From contig JAFOSK010000055.1 of assembly GCA_017392945.1 (NCBI GenBank), forward strand, positions 1 to 54,369: a stretch of 54,369 bases of DNA, given 5' to 3'. Shown in pieces: positions 34,542 through 43,889 of the stretch. The position numbers and the translations under genes were made by a program. Source of the stretch: Treponema sp. (GTDB lineage: Bacteria; Spirochaetota; Spirochaetia; Treponematales; Treponemataceae). The notes beneath the pieces were generated by a model. It ran no database searches and was not told where the DNA came from. It worked only from the letters and a program-made list of their open reading frames with translations. Numbering within the stretch: the first letter of the stretch is position 1; each line of letters opens with the position of its first letter.

Positions 34542-35861
34542 TCAGCTGATACCAAGCATCTTGAACAGCTCTTTTCCGCGGACATAGAACAATGGCTCTA
34601 CTATCTGCGGAAAATGTTCGTTCAAAAAATCGAGGTACTGTTCAAGTTTCTCGATTTTTTTTGTCGTTCCGAAAATTATTTCGCAGTATCCGACTTCTCG
34701 ATCCTGTTTTGCAGCTTTGTTCTCATACTGCCGCACGGCTTTTACAAAGTCATAGTGCTTAAGTTCTTCAAGCTGACCGGCAGAAAGCAGCGGAAATTTA
34801 AAATTCATCGCACATTCAAAATCAGGGTATTCTGAATCCAATATAAGTTCAAATATTGATTTTCTTGTACTTACTGAATAAGTTCCAGAGATTCCTGAAA
34901 GGCGTGGATTAATATCAACGATATACCATTTGTCGCCATCAAAAACAAGATCTGTCTGTGCTATCCCTGAAAACTGCATCAGATTTGCAAGCCGTTCCAG
35001 CTGTTCGTTCAATTCGTCTATCTTGAAACGATTGTCCGTAACAGGTCCGATTTTTATGCTCTGCTTTGGGCTTGTGATGCCGTATTTATTTAGAGAAAGA
35101 ATGAAGGGCGGCATTATACGATAATTTCCAGGTGTGCCATATATTTCAGAACCAAAATGCAATCCATGTATGTATTCTTCTACCAGGCGGTCTGAATTAT
35201 TTCTTTTTGATAGCAGAAGTTTTTTTACTTCCTCAAAAGAAGAACAGACGTCCATTGCAAATGAGCTTAATCCGGTCGTGTCTTTTACAACTACTGGAAA
35301 ATTGAGTTTTTCAATTTCATGCAATACAGCAAGCTGGTAGACATTTTCTTTAATCTCTTTTTTTGTCTTAAAAAAAAGCTCATGATTTACATAGACTGCA
35401 TTCTTTACATTAAAGCCGTTCGCCTGCAAAAAATTGTGGGTCAGACTTTTATCAAAGCTAATAAGGCTCGTCTTTGAGGGATTGAACCAGGCTTTTATTC
35501 CGCGCCCTTTCAGTTTTTCCCCAATTATTGAATCTTTTAGGCAAAGCCAGTCAAAAGGTGCAAGCCAGAAAGAAAAAGCAATGACCAAATCCGGGTTATA
35601 TGAAAAGATCTTTTCAACAATACATTCAATGCTGTCGTCTTCAAAAAGACCGTAAGTTACAGAATTACTTTTTTCAGCAATAGAGTTTCCATCCGTATCC
35701 ACAAGAAAAAGTCCCGGCAATTGAGTTAAAACAATGTATTCATTTTCCGGGTGTTTCTTGCAAAGTTCATCCAGCTGACTCTTTATGCTTGGGTAAGTAA
35801 GATAATTCCACTCATCCCCGTTGAATACGTTTGCATTTGTACTATAAAAAAGAATTTTCAT
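34542..35861 (-). CDS. ATP-grasp ligase-like protein
   Basis: 439 aa cytoplasmic protein with an ATP-grasp core. FNPSKTSLISFDKSLTHNFLQANGF forms the pre-grasp/linker, LNFPVVVKDTTGLSSFAM the nucleotide-binding loop with the Lys, and RLVEEYIHGLHFGSEIYG plus WYIVDINPRLSG the metal-binding acidic residues. The N-terminal 130 residues are a Rossmann-like domain. Such enzymes join a carboxylate to an amine or thiol (D-Ala-D-Ala ligase, carbamoyl-phosphate synthase and peptide ligase relatives); the substrate is not apparent. It stands alone, convergent to pulA. No strong Shine-Dalgarno is seen at 35861. Confidence 0.75.
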   Translation of the reverse strand: MKILFYSTNANVFNGDEWNYLTYPSIKSQLDELCKKHPENEYIVLTQLPGLFLVDTDGNSIAEKSNSVTYGLFEDDSIECIVEKIFSYNPDLVIAFSFWLAPFDWLCLKDSIIGEKLKGRGIKAWFNPSKTSLISFDKSLTHNFLQANGFNVKNAVYVNHELFFKTKKEIKENVYQLAVLHEIEKLNFPVVVKDTTGLSSFAMDVCSSFEEVKKLLLSKRNNSDRLVEEYIHGLHFGSEIYGTPGNYRIMPPFILSLNKYGITSPKQSIKIGPVTDNRFKIDELNEQLERLANLMQFSGIAQTDLVFDGDKWYIVDINPRLSGISGTYSVSTRKSIFELILDSEYPDFECAMNFKFPLLSAGQLEELKHYDFVKAVRQYENKAAKQDREVGYCEIIFGTTKKIEKLEQYLDFLNEHFPQIVEPLFYVRGKELFKMLGIS

Positions 35862-35984
35862 AAAATCATATTATCATAAAAATATTTTTAGGTCGAACAC
35901 AGTCTGAACAAGATAAAAAAAAGGAAATGATTTCTAATTTTCAGTATTGATAACTTTTTGACCTCTCCCAACTAATGCGGTTTA

Positions 35985-36013
35985 TTGAGTAAAAAAAAAT
36001 ATTCATGTAAACT
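35985..36013 (+). promoter_or_regulatory. Promoter of rnz, possibly leaderless
   Basis: TTGAGT, a 17-nt spacer and TAAACT ending 6 nt before the ATG at 36020; no Shine-Dalgarno. Confidence 0.45.
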
Positions 36014-36019
36014 GTTCGT

Positions 36020-36946
36020 ATGAATATGGAAGCTTTTATTCTTGGTTGTGGCGGTATGATGCCTTTGCCGTACAGGCACCTTACATCCGTTCTGCTCAGA
36101 CGGGACGGAGATCTTTTTTTGTTCGATGGCGGGGAAGGCACACAGGTTTCTTTAAAACGGCTGAACCTGAAATGGAAAAAAATCACAGCCATATTTGTTT
36201 CCCATACTCATGCAGATCATGTTACCGGGCTTCCGGGAATACTCATGCTTTCTGCTCAGGTTGATAGGTCAGAGCCGCTTTATATTTATGGCCCACCAAA
36301 AATTGCAGAATATATTGAAACCAGCAGGAAAGTGCTGGATATGTATATAAACTATCCTATTGTTGTAAAAGAAATTACGGCACCTTGTATTGTTCATCAG
36401 GGGGAAGATTTCTATGTAAGATGCTTTCCATTGGATCATACAAAAACATGTGTAGGCTATACGCTTGAGGAACTTGACCGACCGGGAGAATTCAATCCTG
36501 CGAAAGCGGCAGAACTTGGCGTTCCTATGGGTCCGATGTGGGGAAAACTCCAAAAGGGATTTTCGGTTGAAACGCCAGATGGAAGAACAGTTCTCCCTTC
36601 TGAAGTAATGGGCGAAAAACGAAGCGGACGTAAATTCAGTTTTGTAACAGATACACTTTATAAACCTTATATTGCAGAAGAGGTACGAGGCTCTGATCTT
36701 CTTGTTTGCGAAGGAATGTTTGAAGACGAACTTATTGATCAGGCAAAAGAAAAAAAACACATGACTGCAAGTCAGGCTGCAACCATTGCTAGAGATTCAA
36801 ATTCAAAGCGGATGTGTATGATTCATTATTCTCCGCGATATACGGACAAGGAACTTCCTAAGCTTCTGGAACAGGCAAGAAAAATATACCCGGGAGCAGA
36901 ACTTTCCAAGGACAGAATGCATATTGAAATCCCATATGTTGACTGA
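36020..36946 (+). CDS. rnz: Ribonuclease Z
   Basis: 308 aa metallo-beta-lactamase-fold endonuclease that trims tRNA 3' ends. The zinc motif HTHADH is followed by GLPGILML, a second His in PLDHTKTCVGY, the FVTDTLYKP motif, MTASQAATIA and the final MIHYSPRY His. The N-terminal FILGCGGMMP is typical of the long-established family. This fits tRNA genes here that do not encode CCA (see tRNA-Val), where RNase Z processing is needed before CCA addition. Confidence 0.9.
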   Translation: MNMEAFILGCGGMMPLPYRHLTSVLLRRDGDLFLFDGGEGTQVSLKRLNLKWKKITAIFVSHTHADHVTGLPGILMLSAQVDRSEPLYIYGPPKIAEYIETSRKVLDMYINYPIVVKEITAPCIVHQGEDFYVRCFPLDHTKTCVGYTLEELDRPGEFNPAKAAELGVPMGPMWGKLQKGFSVETPDGRTVLPSEVMGEKRSGRKFSFVTDTLYKPYIAEEVRGSDLLVCEGMFEDELIDQAKEKKHMTASQAATIARDSNSKRMCMIHYSPRYTDKELPKLLEQARKIYPGAELSKDRMHIEIPYVD

Positions 36947-36973
36947 CAATTTTACCGGGAAGGCAGTTTTAAA

Positions 36974-37723
36974 ATGATAGAACTGATTGATTTTTCTAAA
37001 TCATATTCACACAATAAAAAAATTATAGTTCAGAACGTTAGTTTAAAAGCAGAAAAAGGTTCTGTAACCGGACTTTTAGGACTGAACGGAGCCGGAAAAA
37101 CGACTATAATAAAAGCATTGTGCGCGCTTCATTTTGCAGACAGCGGAAAAATTATTGTAAGCAGCAGCGGCAGAAAATATGATGCGGAAAACGATATCGA
37201 GGCTGTAAAAAAATCAATAGGATACGTTCCTGAACAGCCTGAACTTCCGGGATTTCTTACAGTAAAGGAATACCTTCTGTTTGTTCAGGAACTTTATGAT
37301 GTAAGAAGGGAAGAACGGAAAATTTTCTTTGAAAAGACCGTAGCAGAATGCATGCTTGAGTCCGTCCTTGAAAAAAAAATAAGGACGCTTTCCAAAGGTT
37401 TCAAGCAAAGAGTGTGCCTTGCCGCAGCCCTTATCCATGAGCCTGAAAACCTTATTCTGGACGAGCCTGTAAACGGGCTTGACCCGGCTCAGATTATTCA
37501 GTTCAGGAAAATCATAAAACATGCAGCAGAAACAAAAACAGTTCTGCTTTCTACTCATCTTATGCAGGAAGTTCAGGCGGTCTGTTCAAAAATCTATATT
37601 ATCTCTGATGGAAAAATCTCTGCGGAAGGTACAGCCGGTCAAATTATGGCTTTTACAGGTACAGCTTCAATTGAAGAGGCTTTTTTAAAAATCACAGGAG
37701 CAACTGATGAGAAATTATCTTAA
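36974..37723 (+). CDS. ABC transporter ATP-binding protein (GldA-like)
   Basis: 249 aa ATPase. Walker A is GLNGAGKTT, the Q-loop follows in GYVPEQPELPGF, the signature is the variant LSKGFKQRV, Walker B is LILDEPVNGLDP, and the switch His is in LSTHLMQEV. With the next gene it forms an ABC-2 exporter of the kind named GldA/GldF/GldG in gliding bacteria; the substrate is unknown. It overlaps the permease gene by 17 nt. Confidence 0.9.
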   Translation: MIELIDFSKSYSHNKKIIVQNVSLKAEKGSVTGLLGLNGAGKTTIIKALCALHFADSGKIIVSSSGRKYDAENDIEAVKKSIGYVPEQPELPGFLTVKEYLLFVQELYDVRREERKIFFEKTVAECMLESVLEKKIRTLSKGFKQRVCLAAALIHEPENLILDEPVNGLDPAQIIQFRKIIKHAAETKTVLLSTHLMQEVQAVCSKIYIISDGKISAEGTAGQIMAFTGTASIEEAFLKITGATDEKLS

Positions 37724-39914
37724 ATTCAAACTTTTTTGCGTCCTTCAGAATCCGCTTTTTTTTATAATCTCTCTTGCATTCAATCTGTTTTGTCCTGTTT
37801 ATTTTTTCTTGATAAAGAATTTTTTTGGCGGCAACGGCAGCACTGATATTTATCCGTTTTTTTTTATCGTATCTGCCGTTTCTTCTATAATCATCCCGGT
37901 ATTATGCCTGAACCTTCGATTCAGTAGCTTTGAAGATTTCATTCCGCTTTCAAGCCTAAAAAAAACATTTGTAAAATGTATTGTAATTTCGATTCAATTT
38001 ACACTTATGCTTTTACCGCAGACGGCACTTCCGCTATGCCTAAATCTTTTTGGAGATGTTGATGCTAGTATTTTTTTCACCGGGATTCTGTTTCTGGAAC
38101 TTTTTGCCTTTACAGCAGCGGCTTTATGTCTTTTTCTTGAAGAATTGACAGGAAACGCACTGGCTGCATTTTTTATTTCTTCCGTTGTGCTAGGTGCTGT
38201 AAACGGAATTAATTTTCTTATGATTTATGCAAATCCTCTTCCCGCAGTTTCATCACTTATCAAAGCAGTGAGCCTTGCCTGGCATTTTGATTCAGCCGGA
38301 AAGGGAATTCTAGACACAAGGGATTTTTTCTATTTTGTAATCATTTCTGTTTTCTTTGTTCTTGCAGCTGTTTTTTTTGAAAACAAGAAAAAGGGAATGA
38401 AACTTTACGATGAACAAAAAACAGCTGCAATCTGCATTGTAATAATTCTTGTTACAGGACTCCTTAATTCAAATCATTTTTATGTGCGTCATGATATTTC
38501 CCGGGATCATAAAACGTCGGTTTCTGCATACAGCAAAAATATTTTGAGACTTGCAGAAGATAAAATCCACATAACTTATTACCGAAGTTCGCTCTTGAAC
38601 GATTTATATCCTCAGTCTCGAGACATTCATGATTATCTTTATGAACTTTCCATGCAAAAATACATCTCTTACGAAGTTAAGTCTCCGGAAAAAAATGGAA
38701 ATACAGAGCTGCTTAATAAATATGGTATTTATGGACGTCAGTTCCAGACACGGGGAAACAACACAACGGAATTTACAACGGTTTATTCTACAGTTGTAAT
38801 TGAATATGCAGGATGCTGGGACGTAATTCCTTTTATTCTTTCTTCTTCCTCTTTAGAATACGATCTTGATGTTCGTCTATTGAATTTGATTTCTTCAAAA
38901 AAGCGAATTGTAAACGTACTTTGCGGAAACGGACTTTCATTAAAGAACGATTACAGCTATGTTGTTCCGTGGCTTAATTCTCAGGGATTTATTTGTAATG
39001 AAATTCAACTTAATGATGAGCTTGATTCTCAATTTGCATACAGCGATCTCCTTATGGTTCTAGGCTCCTCAAAGATTTCTGAAGAGATGTGTGCTCAGAT
39101 TGATGCCTTTATAGAAAACGGAGGAAAACTTTTTGCACTTACAAATCTATATTCTGCAGATATAGAAAACAACTGGTACATAACAGAAAATGCAGAAACA
39201 GCATTCACAGCAATGCTTGAAAAAAGGGGATTTGGAATAAAGCGAGAACTTTGTGCGGATATTTCCTGTGCAAGAATAACTTTGACAAGTGAACAAAATG
39301 AAGAAGGCAAGGACGATGCCGTTTCCAGAGCCATGAATTATCCTTTGTGGATTTCTGTAATGCCTCAGAAAAATGCACCAGCAGGAATAACTCTTTTTTG
39401 GCCGGAACCAGTTGAACCTCTTAACGGAGAAATAAAGCCTCTTCTTTATTCAAGTGATCAGTCCTGGCTTATTGAGCCTGATGGTAATTCAAGGGAGACT
39501 TTGTTCTTAACCAATCCATTCGGCATAAACGAAATAAAATTTGCTTCTAAAAAACAACGTCAGATTCTTTCGCTTTATTCGGAAGGAAAAGATAGGATTG
39601 TGCTTATCCCTGACCAATATTTTGTTAATTCACTTATGCTTGGATACACTGGAGGAACAACAGGGGATTACAGGAACCTTGATTTTATGGTAAACGTGCT
39701 TCTAAAGCTTAACGGAGAGCCTGAACTTGCTGAAATTCAACAGAAAGCCTCTTTTTCTTCCGGCAAAACCTTATACAAAGTTTTTGATTCAGAATCATTT
39801 ATTTCAGCTAAGAACAGAACCTTGTTCTGCATGTTTATACTAAACCCTCTGATTATTTGCGCTTTCTGGATTTTCATGATAATCCGTAGAAAAAATCTCT
39901 GGAGCCTTCGATGA
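37707..39914 (+). CDS. Fused ABC-2 permease and GldG-like auxiliary protein
   Basis: 735 aa. The first 245 residues hold six or so membrane helices of an ABC-2 permease (GldF-like). The rest, from about residue 260, is a GldG-type ABC_transp_aux domain outside the membrane, with KIHITYYRSSLLNDLYPQSRDI, YSTVVIEYAG, and SDLLMVLGSSKISEEMCAQIDAFIENGGKLFAL. A last helix near the C-terminus (FCMFILNPLIICAFWIFMIIRR) anchors the end. In many bacteria these are two genes; here they are one frame. Its stop overlaps the next ATG by 4 nt. Confidence 0.83.
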   Translation: MRNYLKFKLFCVLQNPLFFIISLAFNLFCPVYFFLIKNFFGGNGSTDIYPFFFIVSAVSSIIIPVLCLNLRFSSFEDFIPLSSLKKTFVKCIVISIQFTLMLLPQTALPLCLNLFGDVDASIFFTGILFLELFAFTAAALCLFLEELTGNALAAFFISSVVLGAVNGINFLMIYANPLPAVSSLIKAVSLAWHFDSAGKGILDTRDFFYFVIISVFFVLAAVFFENKKKGMKLYDEQKTAAICIVIILVTGLLNSNHFYVRHDISRDHKTSVSAYSKNILRLAEDKIHITYYRSSLLNDLYPQSRDIHDYLYELSMQKYISYEVKSPEKNGNTELLNKYGIYGRQFQTRGNNTTEFTTVYSTVVIEYAGCWDVIPFILSSSSLEYDLDVRLLNLISSKKRIVNVLCGNGLSLKNDYSYVVPWLNSQGFICNEIQLNDELDSQFAYSDLLMVLGSSKISEEMCAQIDAFIENGGKLFALTNLYSADIENNWYITENAETAFTAMLEKRGFGIKRELCADISCARITLTSEQNEEGKDDAVSRAMNYPLWISVMPQKNAPAGITLFWPEPVEPLNGEIKPLLYSSDQSWLIEPDGNSRETLFLTNPFGINEIKFASKKQRQILSLYSEGKDRIVLIPDQYFVNSLMLGYTGGTTGDYRNLDFMVNVLLKLNGEPELAEIQQKASFSSGKTLYKVFDSESFISAKNRTLFCMFILNPLIICAFWIFMIIRRKNLWSLR

Positions 39915-40783
39915 AAAAAAATTCGATTCTAAAAATTTGCAGTTTCGCCGGCATATTGCTTTTTATTTTCTCTTTTTTTGATTCATTTATATTAAGCAGC
40001 GAGAAATCTGTAAAAACAGCTTTTGTAAATCCGTCTTCAAAAAATAAGATTATAAACATTGTTCTTTTCGAAAACGGATTTGTAACAGAACTTTTTTTAG
40101 ACAATTCTATATGGAAAGGAAAGTGTGGAACCATGATCTTTCCTGTTGAACAAAAACAGGTTGAAGATTTTACTGAAAGTCTTTCAAAAATAAGAAAAAC
40201 AACTGAAATTTCAAAATTCCCCAAAAATCAAAGGAATGAAACTTTTCTTCTTTCATATACTGATGATTCTGGTAAAACAACACTAATTCACTTTGGGCAG
40301 GAAGATTTTTCCAGGACTCAGCGTTACTATTGGCTGGAATCAAACGAAAAACTTTTCAGGACACAGAATGATCTTGACCGTTTTTTACAGGCTGATCCAA
40401 GAATTTGGTATGATCCTTACTTGATTCCAAAAAATATTGATAAAAAAGATCTTGAAAACAATCTATTTTCTGCATCCTTGTTTATAAATGGCAAGCAGAA
40501 AACCCTTGGAGAATCAGATTCACAAGTTAAACTGAATAAGCTATCAGAATTAAGGCATGGACAGCTTTTTTATGGGAATACGGACATTTTATTAAAAAGC
40601 GGAAGTCTTACGGCTGTAAAAGCAGACAAAACTATAATAAATCTTGATTTTTATGATCTGCAAGGAGATGAAGAAAGCGGAAAAGCTGTTATATATTCAA
40701 TTAACGGCTCATGGAATTACGTAGTCCAGATAAGCGGGTGGACATTCAGAAGTATATGTGGTCTTTTTAATGAAAAAGAATGA
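39911..40783 (+). CDS. DUF4340-like membrane-anchored protein of the Gld-like operon
   Basis: 290 aa. One N-terminal membrane helix or uncleaved signal (ILKICSFAGILLFIFSFFDSF) is followed by an extracytoplasmic beta-rich domain. Position directly behind a GldF-GldG fusion and the overall pattern (SKFPKN, YTDDSGKTTLIHFG, YWLES, DPYLIP) fit DUF4340 proteins, which accompany such transporters. Function is unknown. It overlaps the convergent CPBP gene by 17 nt. Confidence 0.65.
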   Translation: MKKNSILKICSFAGILLFIFSFFDSFILSSEKSVKTAFVNPSSKNKIINIVLFENGFVTELFLDNSIWKGKCGTMIFPVEQKQVEDFTESLSKIRKTTEISKFPKNQRNETFLLSYTDDSGKTTLIHFGQEDFSRTQRYYWLESNEKLFRTQNDLDRFLQADPRIWYDPYLIPKNIDKKDLENNLFSASLFINGKQKTLGESDSQVKLNKLSELRHGQLFYGNTDILLKSGSLTAVKADKTIINLDFYDLQGDEESGKAVIYSINGSWNYVVQISGWTFRSICGLFNEKE

Positions 40784-41426
40784 AGAGAGTAATTATATTG
40801 TAAATAAAATGAACTGATACAGAAAACAATATGGAATCAGTTTTTTTAAAGCAAAAACGCAGTACGAAATGAGCAAAAAGGGCATTAAAAACAGCAAAAA
40901 AACCAAGATACCGGTGACAAAGTGCAAACAAAACGGCCGCAGAACATTCAGCAGTCAAAGAGCCGTTTTTTTCCGGTAAAAAAGATTTTAGAATATGAAA
41001 GCCAGCTTCGGGAATATAGTATCTGAATATCAGCTCTTCAAAAGAAGCACTGAAGAAAAATGTAATAATACAGAAAAAGACATCCTTTACATTCTGAGGA
41101 AAAACCGGTTTCTGACTTATGTTTCCTGAATCTGCAAAATAGGCAGCAAACTGCAAAATTGTCGAAATAAGAAAAAGAAGGATTAAAGCTAATGCTGAAA
41201 GTCCTAAATTCCTTTTACAAATTTTGTTGAAGTTTATTTTTCGTGCCCCCAAAAAAGATTCAATAAAACATAGTGGAATAGAGCAAAGTAAAGAGAAAAG
41301 TGCCGTGAACGGAAAATTCCAGCATGTTAATCCATCGGGATGATTATTCAAAATGGAAGGAAGTATAAAACCGAAAAAAACTGAAAAAAAAAGCAGTATT
41401 TCAAAGAAAAAATAATGTATTTTCAT
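40767..41426 (-). CDS. CPBP-family intramembrane metalloprotease
   Basis: 219 aa with six or seven membrane helices. The family's motifs are present: EELIFR (EExxxR), FALCHR (the FxxxH) and a terminal SVHFIYN (HxxxN/B). Relatives process prenylated proteins or act in bacteriocin immunity; the target here is unknown. The ATG at 41426 is preferred over GTG 41468 because a TATAAT lies only 12 nt upstream of it, inside the longer form. Confidence 0.78.
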   Translation of the reverse strand: MKIHYFFFEILLFFSVFFGFILPSILNNHPDGLTCWNFPFTALFSLLCSIPLCFIESFLGARKINFNKICKRNLGLSALALILLFLISTILQFAAYFADSGNISQKPVFPQNVKDVFFCIITFFFSASFEELIFRYYIPEAGFHILKSFLPEKNGSLTAECSAAVLFALCHRYLGFFAVFNALFAHFVLRFCFKKTDSILFSVSVHFIYNIITLFILFH

Positions 41427-41471
41427 AATTGATATGATATTATAGTATTTAGGGAAGACTTTGTACACAAA

Positions 41472-42716
41472 ATGTCATTTTTAATTGCTCTTATTATTGC
41501 AGTTGCCTGTGTGACTGTTTTTGGAAAAATCTATTCTCTCAACAAAGTCAAGATTGACTTCTTCTTCAGAGGTTATGACGAAGGCTTTCATTCTAGTGAA
41601 ATTTCGTTATTATGGAATCTTTCTAAGGAGTGCAGTCTGGAAGATCCGATTTCTCTGTTTTATTCAATGCCTGCACTTACAAAATGCATAGCACATATAA
41701 AAACAAAAGCAGAGCATGAAGGCTCATCTAATGAAGAAAAAACTCAAAGAATGCTTTCAAAACTGTATCAGTTCAGAAACAAAATTGAAAAAGATGCAGA
41801 TAAAAAACGAGGGCTAGAATCAACCAGATATCTTTCCGCGCATCAGAAGCTGCGTATAATTCTTCCAGGAAAAGGCGTTTTTTCTTCAGAACTTATGAAC
41901 AATGGAAAAATGCTGATTATCAGCGTACCGACTCAAAAAGGACTTATTGTAATAGATGGAAAACAATGGGTCGGGCAGTCAATTCATGTATATCTATGGA
42001 GAACAGGAGATGCCCGTTACGTTTTTGATACAAAGGTAAGCGGAGAAGGACTTTTTCTTGGAAAACCTTGTATTTTTCTTGAACATACCACAAATCTTAT
42101 AAGAACACAAAAAAGAAATGCAATCCGTTCTAAATGTCATATAACAGCAGATCTTTATATTCTGAAAGATAAAAATGTTGATTATTCTATCGTAGAATCT
42201 AAACCAGGATTAAAATGCCTTCTTGAAGATATTTCTGAAAGCGGAGCTCTTATCCGCATCGGAGGAAAGGGTATTCCAAACCTGCAGCTTAGACTTCAAT
42301 TTCAACTGGATTATAGACTTGTCGTAATGTTTGGAATTGTGCGTACCGTTGAATACAATTCAGAAGCAAAACAGTCAAGGCTTCATTTTGAATGTATACA
42401 CATAGAACCTGTAATGAAAAATATAGTGCTCAGTTATGTTTATAAAATAATGTCAGATAACGATAAAGAAATTTTTGAAGCGCTTTCTCTTACATATTCG
42501 GACGAAAAAGAAGATTCTGTTGACGAAAAAAATGAAGCCCAAAAGCCTTCTGAAGAAAAAAAGGAAAACTCTGAACAGACCGCTGAAAAACTCAATGGTT
42601 TTATTTCAGAAACAGATGAAATATTAAAAGAAAAAGGACTGGAAAATCCCGAAAAAGAAAAAAATGAACTACGATTACAGGAAGTAGATGATCTTCCTGT
42701 TTTGGATTTGGAGTAA
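41472..42716 (+). CDS. PilZ-domain protein, predicted c-di-GMP receptor
   Basis: 414 aa. An N-terminal membrane helix (MSFLIALIIAVACVTVFGKIY) is followed by a helical region (40-115), a YcgR-N-like beta domain (about 125-215) and a PilZ domain. The PilZ domain has the binding motifs RNAIR (RxxxR) and DISESG (DxSxxG) about 40 residues later. The last 75 residues are a very acidic, low-complexity tail. PilZ receptors in spirochaetes influence motility. It is the first gene of a long plus-strand run and overlaps nothing upstream; AGGGAAGA lies 13-20 nt before the ATG. Confidence 0.85.
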   Translation: MSFLIALIIAVACVTVFGKIYSLNKVKIDFFFRGYDEGFHSSEISLLWNLSKECSLEDPISLFYSMPALTKCIAHIKTKAEHEGSSNEEKTQRMLSKLYQFRNKIEKDADKKRGLESTRYLSAHQKLRIILPGKGVFSSELMNNGKMLIISVPTQKGLIVIDGKQWVGQSIHVYLWRTGDARYVFDTKVSGEGLFLGKPCIFLEHTTNLIRTQKRNAIRSKCHITADLYILKDKNVDYSIVESKPGLKCLLEDISESGALIRIGGKGIPNLQLRLQFQLDYRLVVMFGIVRTVEYNSEAKQSRLHFECIHIEPVMKNIVLSYVYKIMSDNDKEIFEALSLTYSDEKEDSVDEKNEAQKPSEEKKENSEQTAEKLNGFISETDEILKEKGLENPEKEKNELRLQEVDDLPVLDLE

Positions 42717-42719
42717 AAA

Positions 42720-43889
42720 ATGAAAAAAGTGCTTTTTGTTTTGTGTCTATTTGCAGCAACTGGAAATATATTTGCAGTCGGCAGCAATAACCAGAAACGT
42801 TTTGTAAAAGGAACTGTAGCAGACAAGACAGAAGCTGTACGTTCTGCCTCAGATAAAGAAATTTTGGATCTCGCAAAAGCAGCAATTGAGTTCTCTGTGA
42901 ATTACAAAGATCTTCTTGGAGAAGATCCTGAACTTGCAGAACTTGTAATAAGCGGAATTGAATGTCTTCCTTATGAATATCTTGAAAATGCATCTACGGC
43001 TGAAAAAACTTCAATCGCAAACAGGCTTCTTACAGTATACGGTCTTTTTTCAGAAGCAAAAGTGCGTTCTGTAGTTCTTGAAAAATTTACAAATTCGCCT
43101 TTACCTGTTGAAAATATAGTAACACAGCTTAATGTTTATGTTAAATCTGTGGATCCTGAGGCTGCTGAGCCGGAGCTTATCAAGCAAGTGGTTTCTACAT
43201 TGGAAAAAATTGGTAATTCAGATTCTTTTGAAATTCTTTTTAGAGTCCGCTCAGAATCACGATGGGAACCTTTTTATGCTGAAATAGAAAATGCAATCGC
43301 TATTTTGGCAAAACAATCTGAACAAAAAATTCTTGAGCTTATAAGTGCTGGAAATGTAAAAGATTGTATGCAGATGCTTAACCTTATAGCGAAGAATTCT
43401 CAGACCGAGCAAATTTTATCTGCGCAAATTGCAGAAAATGTATTGTCCCGCACGATATATATATATGAGAACACGACAAAGCTCAGCGAGGACTTGATCC
43501 CGTTGCAAATTGATTCGTTTAATTTGCTCGCAAAGAACAATTGGACAAGAGCTTCTGCAACTGCTGTGCGATATCTTAAAAATGCAGAAACAGAGTATAC
43601 TCAGAAAGTTTTGCCAGAAAACGAATATTGCAAAATAATTGTAAGCGTTATAAAGATTGCGCCGATCGGAGCAATTCAGCCGCTTTCATCTATGCTTGTA
43701 GCACTTAACAGGCAAAAAGAAGCGAATCAGCAGGAACCATCAGAAGCAGTCATGCTCTCAATAATCAATTCATTGGGAGAAGCCGGAGATAAAAATGCTT
43801 TTGATGCACTGCTCAGCGTTACATATTTTGAATATCCTGATTCAGTTGTTGCTGCAGCAAGAAATGCTCTGGCAAAACTTAAATGGTAA
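42720..43889 (+). CDS. Exported alpha-helical (HEAT-like) repeat protein
   Basis: 389 aa. A signal peptide (MKKVLFVLCLFAATGNIFA) precedes an all-helical protein with repeats of about 38 residues, as in IIKVISTLEKIGNSDSFEILF-type units ending with SIINSLGEAGDKNAFDALLS and SVVAAARNALAKLKW. These are typical of HEAT/Armadillo solenoids that bind other proteins in the periplasm. No enzyme motif is seen. It starts 3 nt after the PilZ gene stop and overlaps comEC by 7 nt. Confidence 0.68.
   Translation: MKKVLFVLCLFAATGNIFAVGSNNQKRFVKGTVADKTEAVRSASDKEILDLAKAAIEFSVNYKDLLGEDPELAELVISGIECLPYEYLENASTAEKTSIANRLLTVYGLFSEAKVRSVVLEKFTNSPLPVENIVTQLNVYVKSVDPEAAEPELIKQVVSTLEKIGNSDSFEILFRVRSESRWEPFYAEIENAIAILAKQSEQKILELISAGNVKDCMQMLNLIAKNSQTEQILSAQIAENVLSRTIYIYENTTKLSEDLIPLQIDSFNLLAKNNWTRASATAVRYLKNAETEYTQKVLPENEYCKIIVSVIKIAPIGAIQPLSSMLVALNRQKEANQQEPSEAVMLSIINSLGEAGDKNAFDALLSVTYFEYPDSVVAAARNALAKLKW

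Noticed and set aside
34510-34571. Possible terminator between pulA and the ATP-grasp gene
   Set aside because: CAGCTG copies are self-complementary hexamers with a 20-nt loop and no T run; too weak to call.
42440-42993. Two overlapping minus-strand frames near the PilZ gene end
   Set aside because: Shadows of the acidic low-complexity PilZ tail and the next gene's start.
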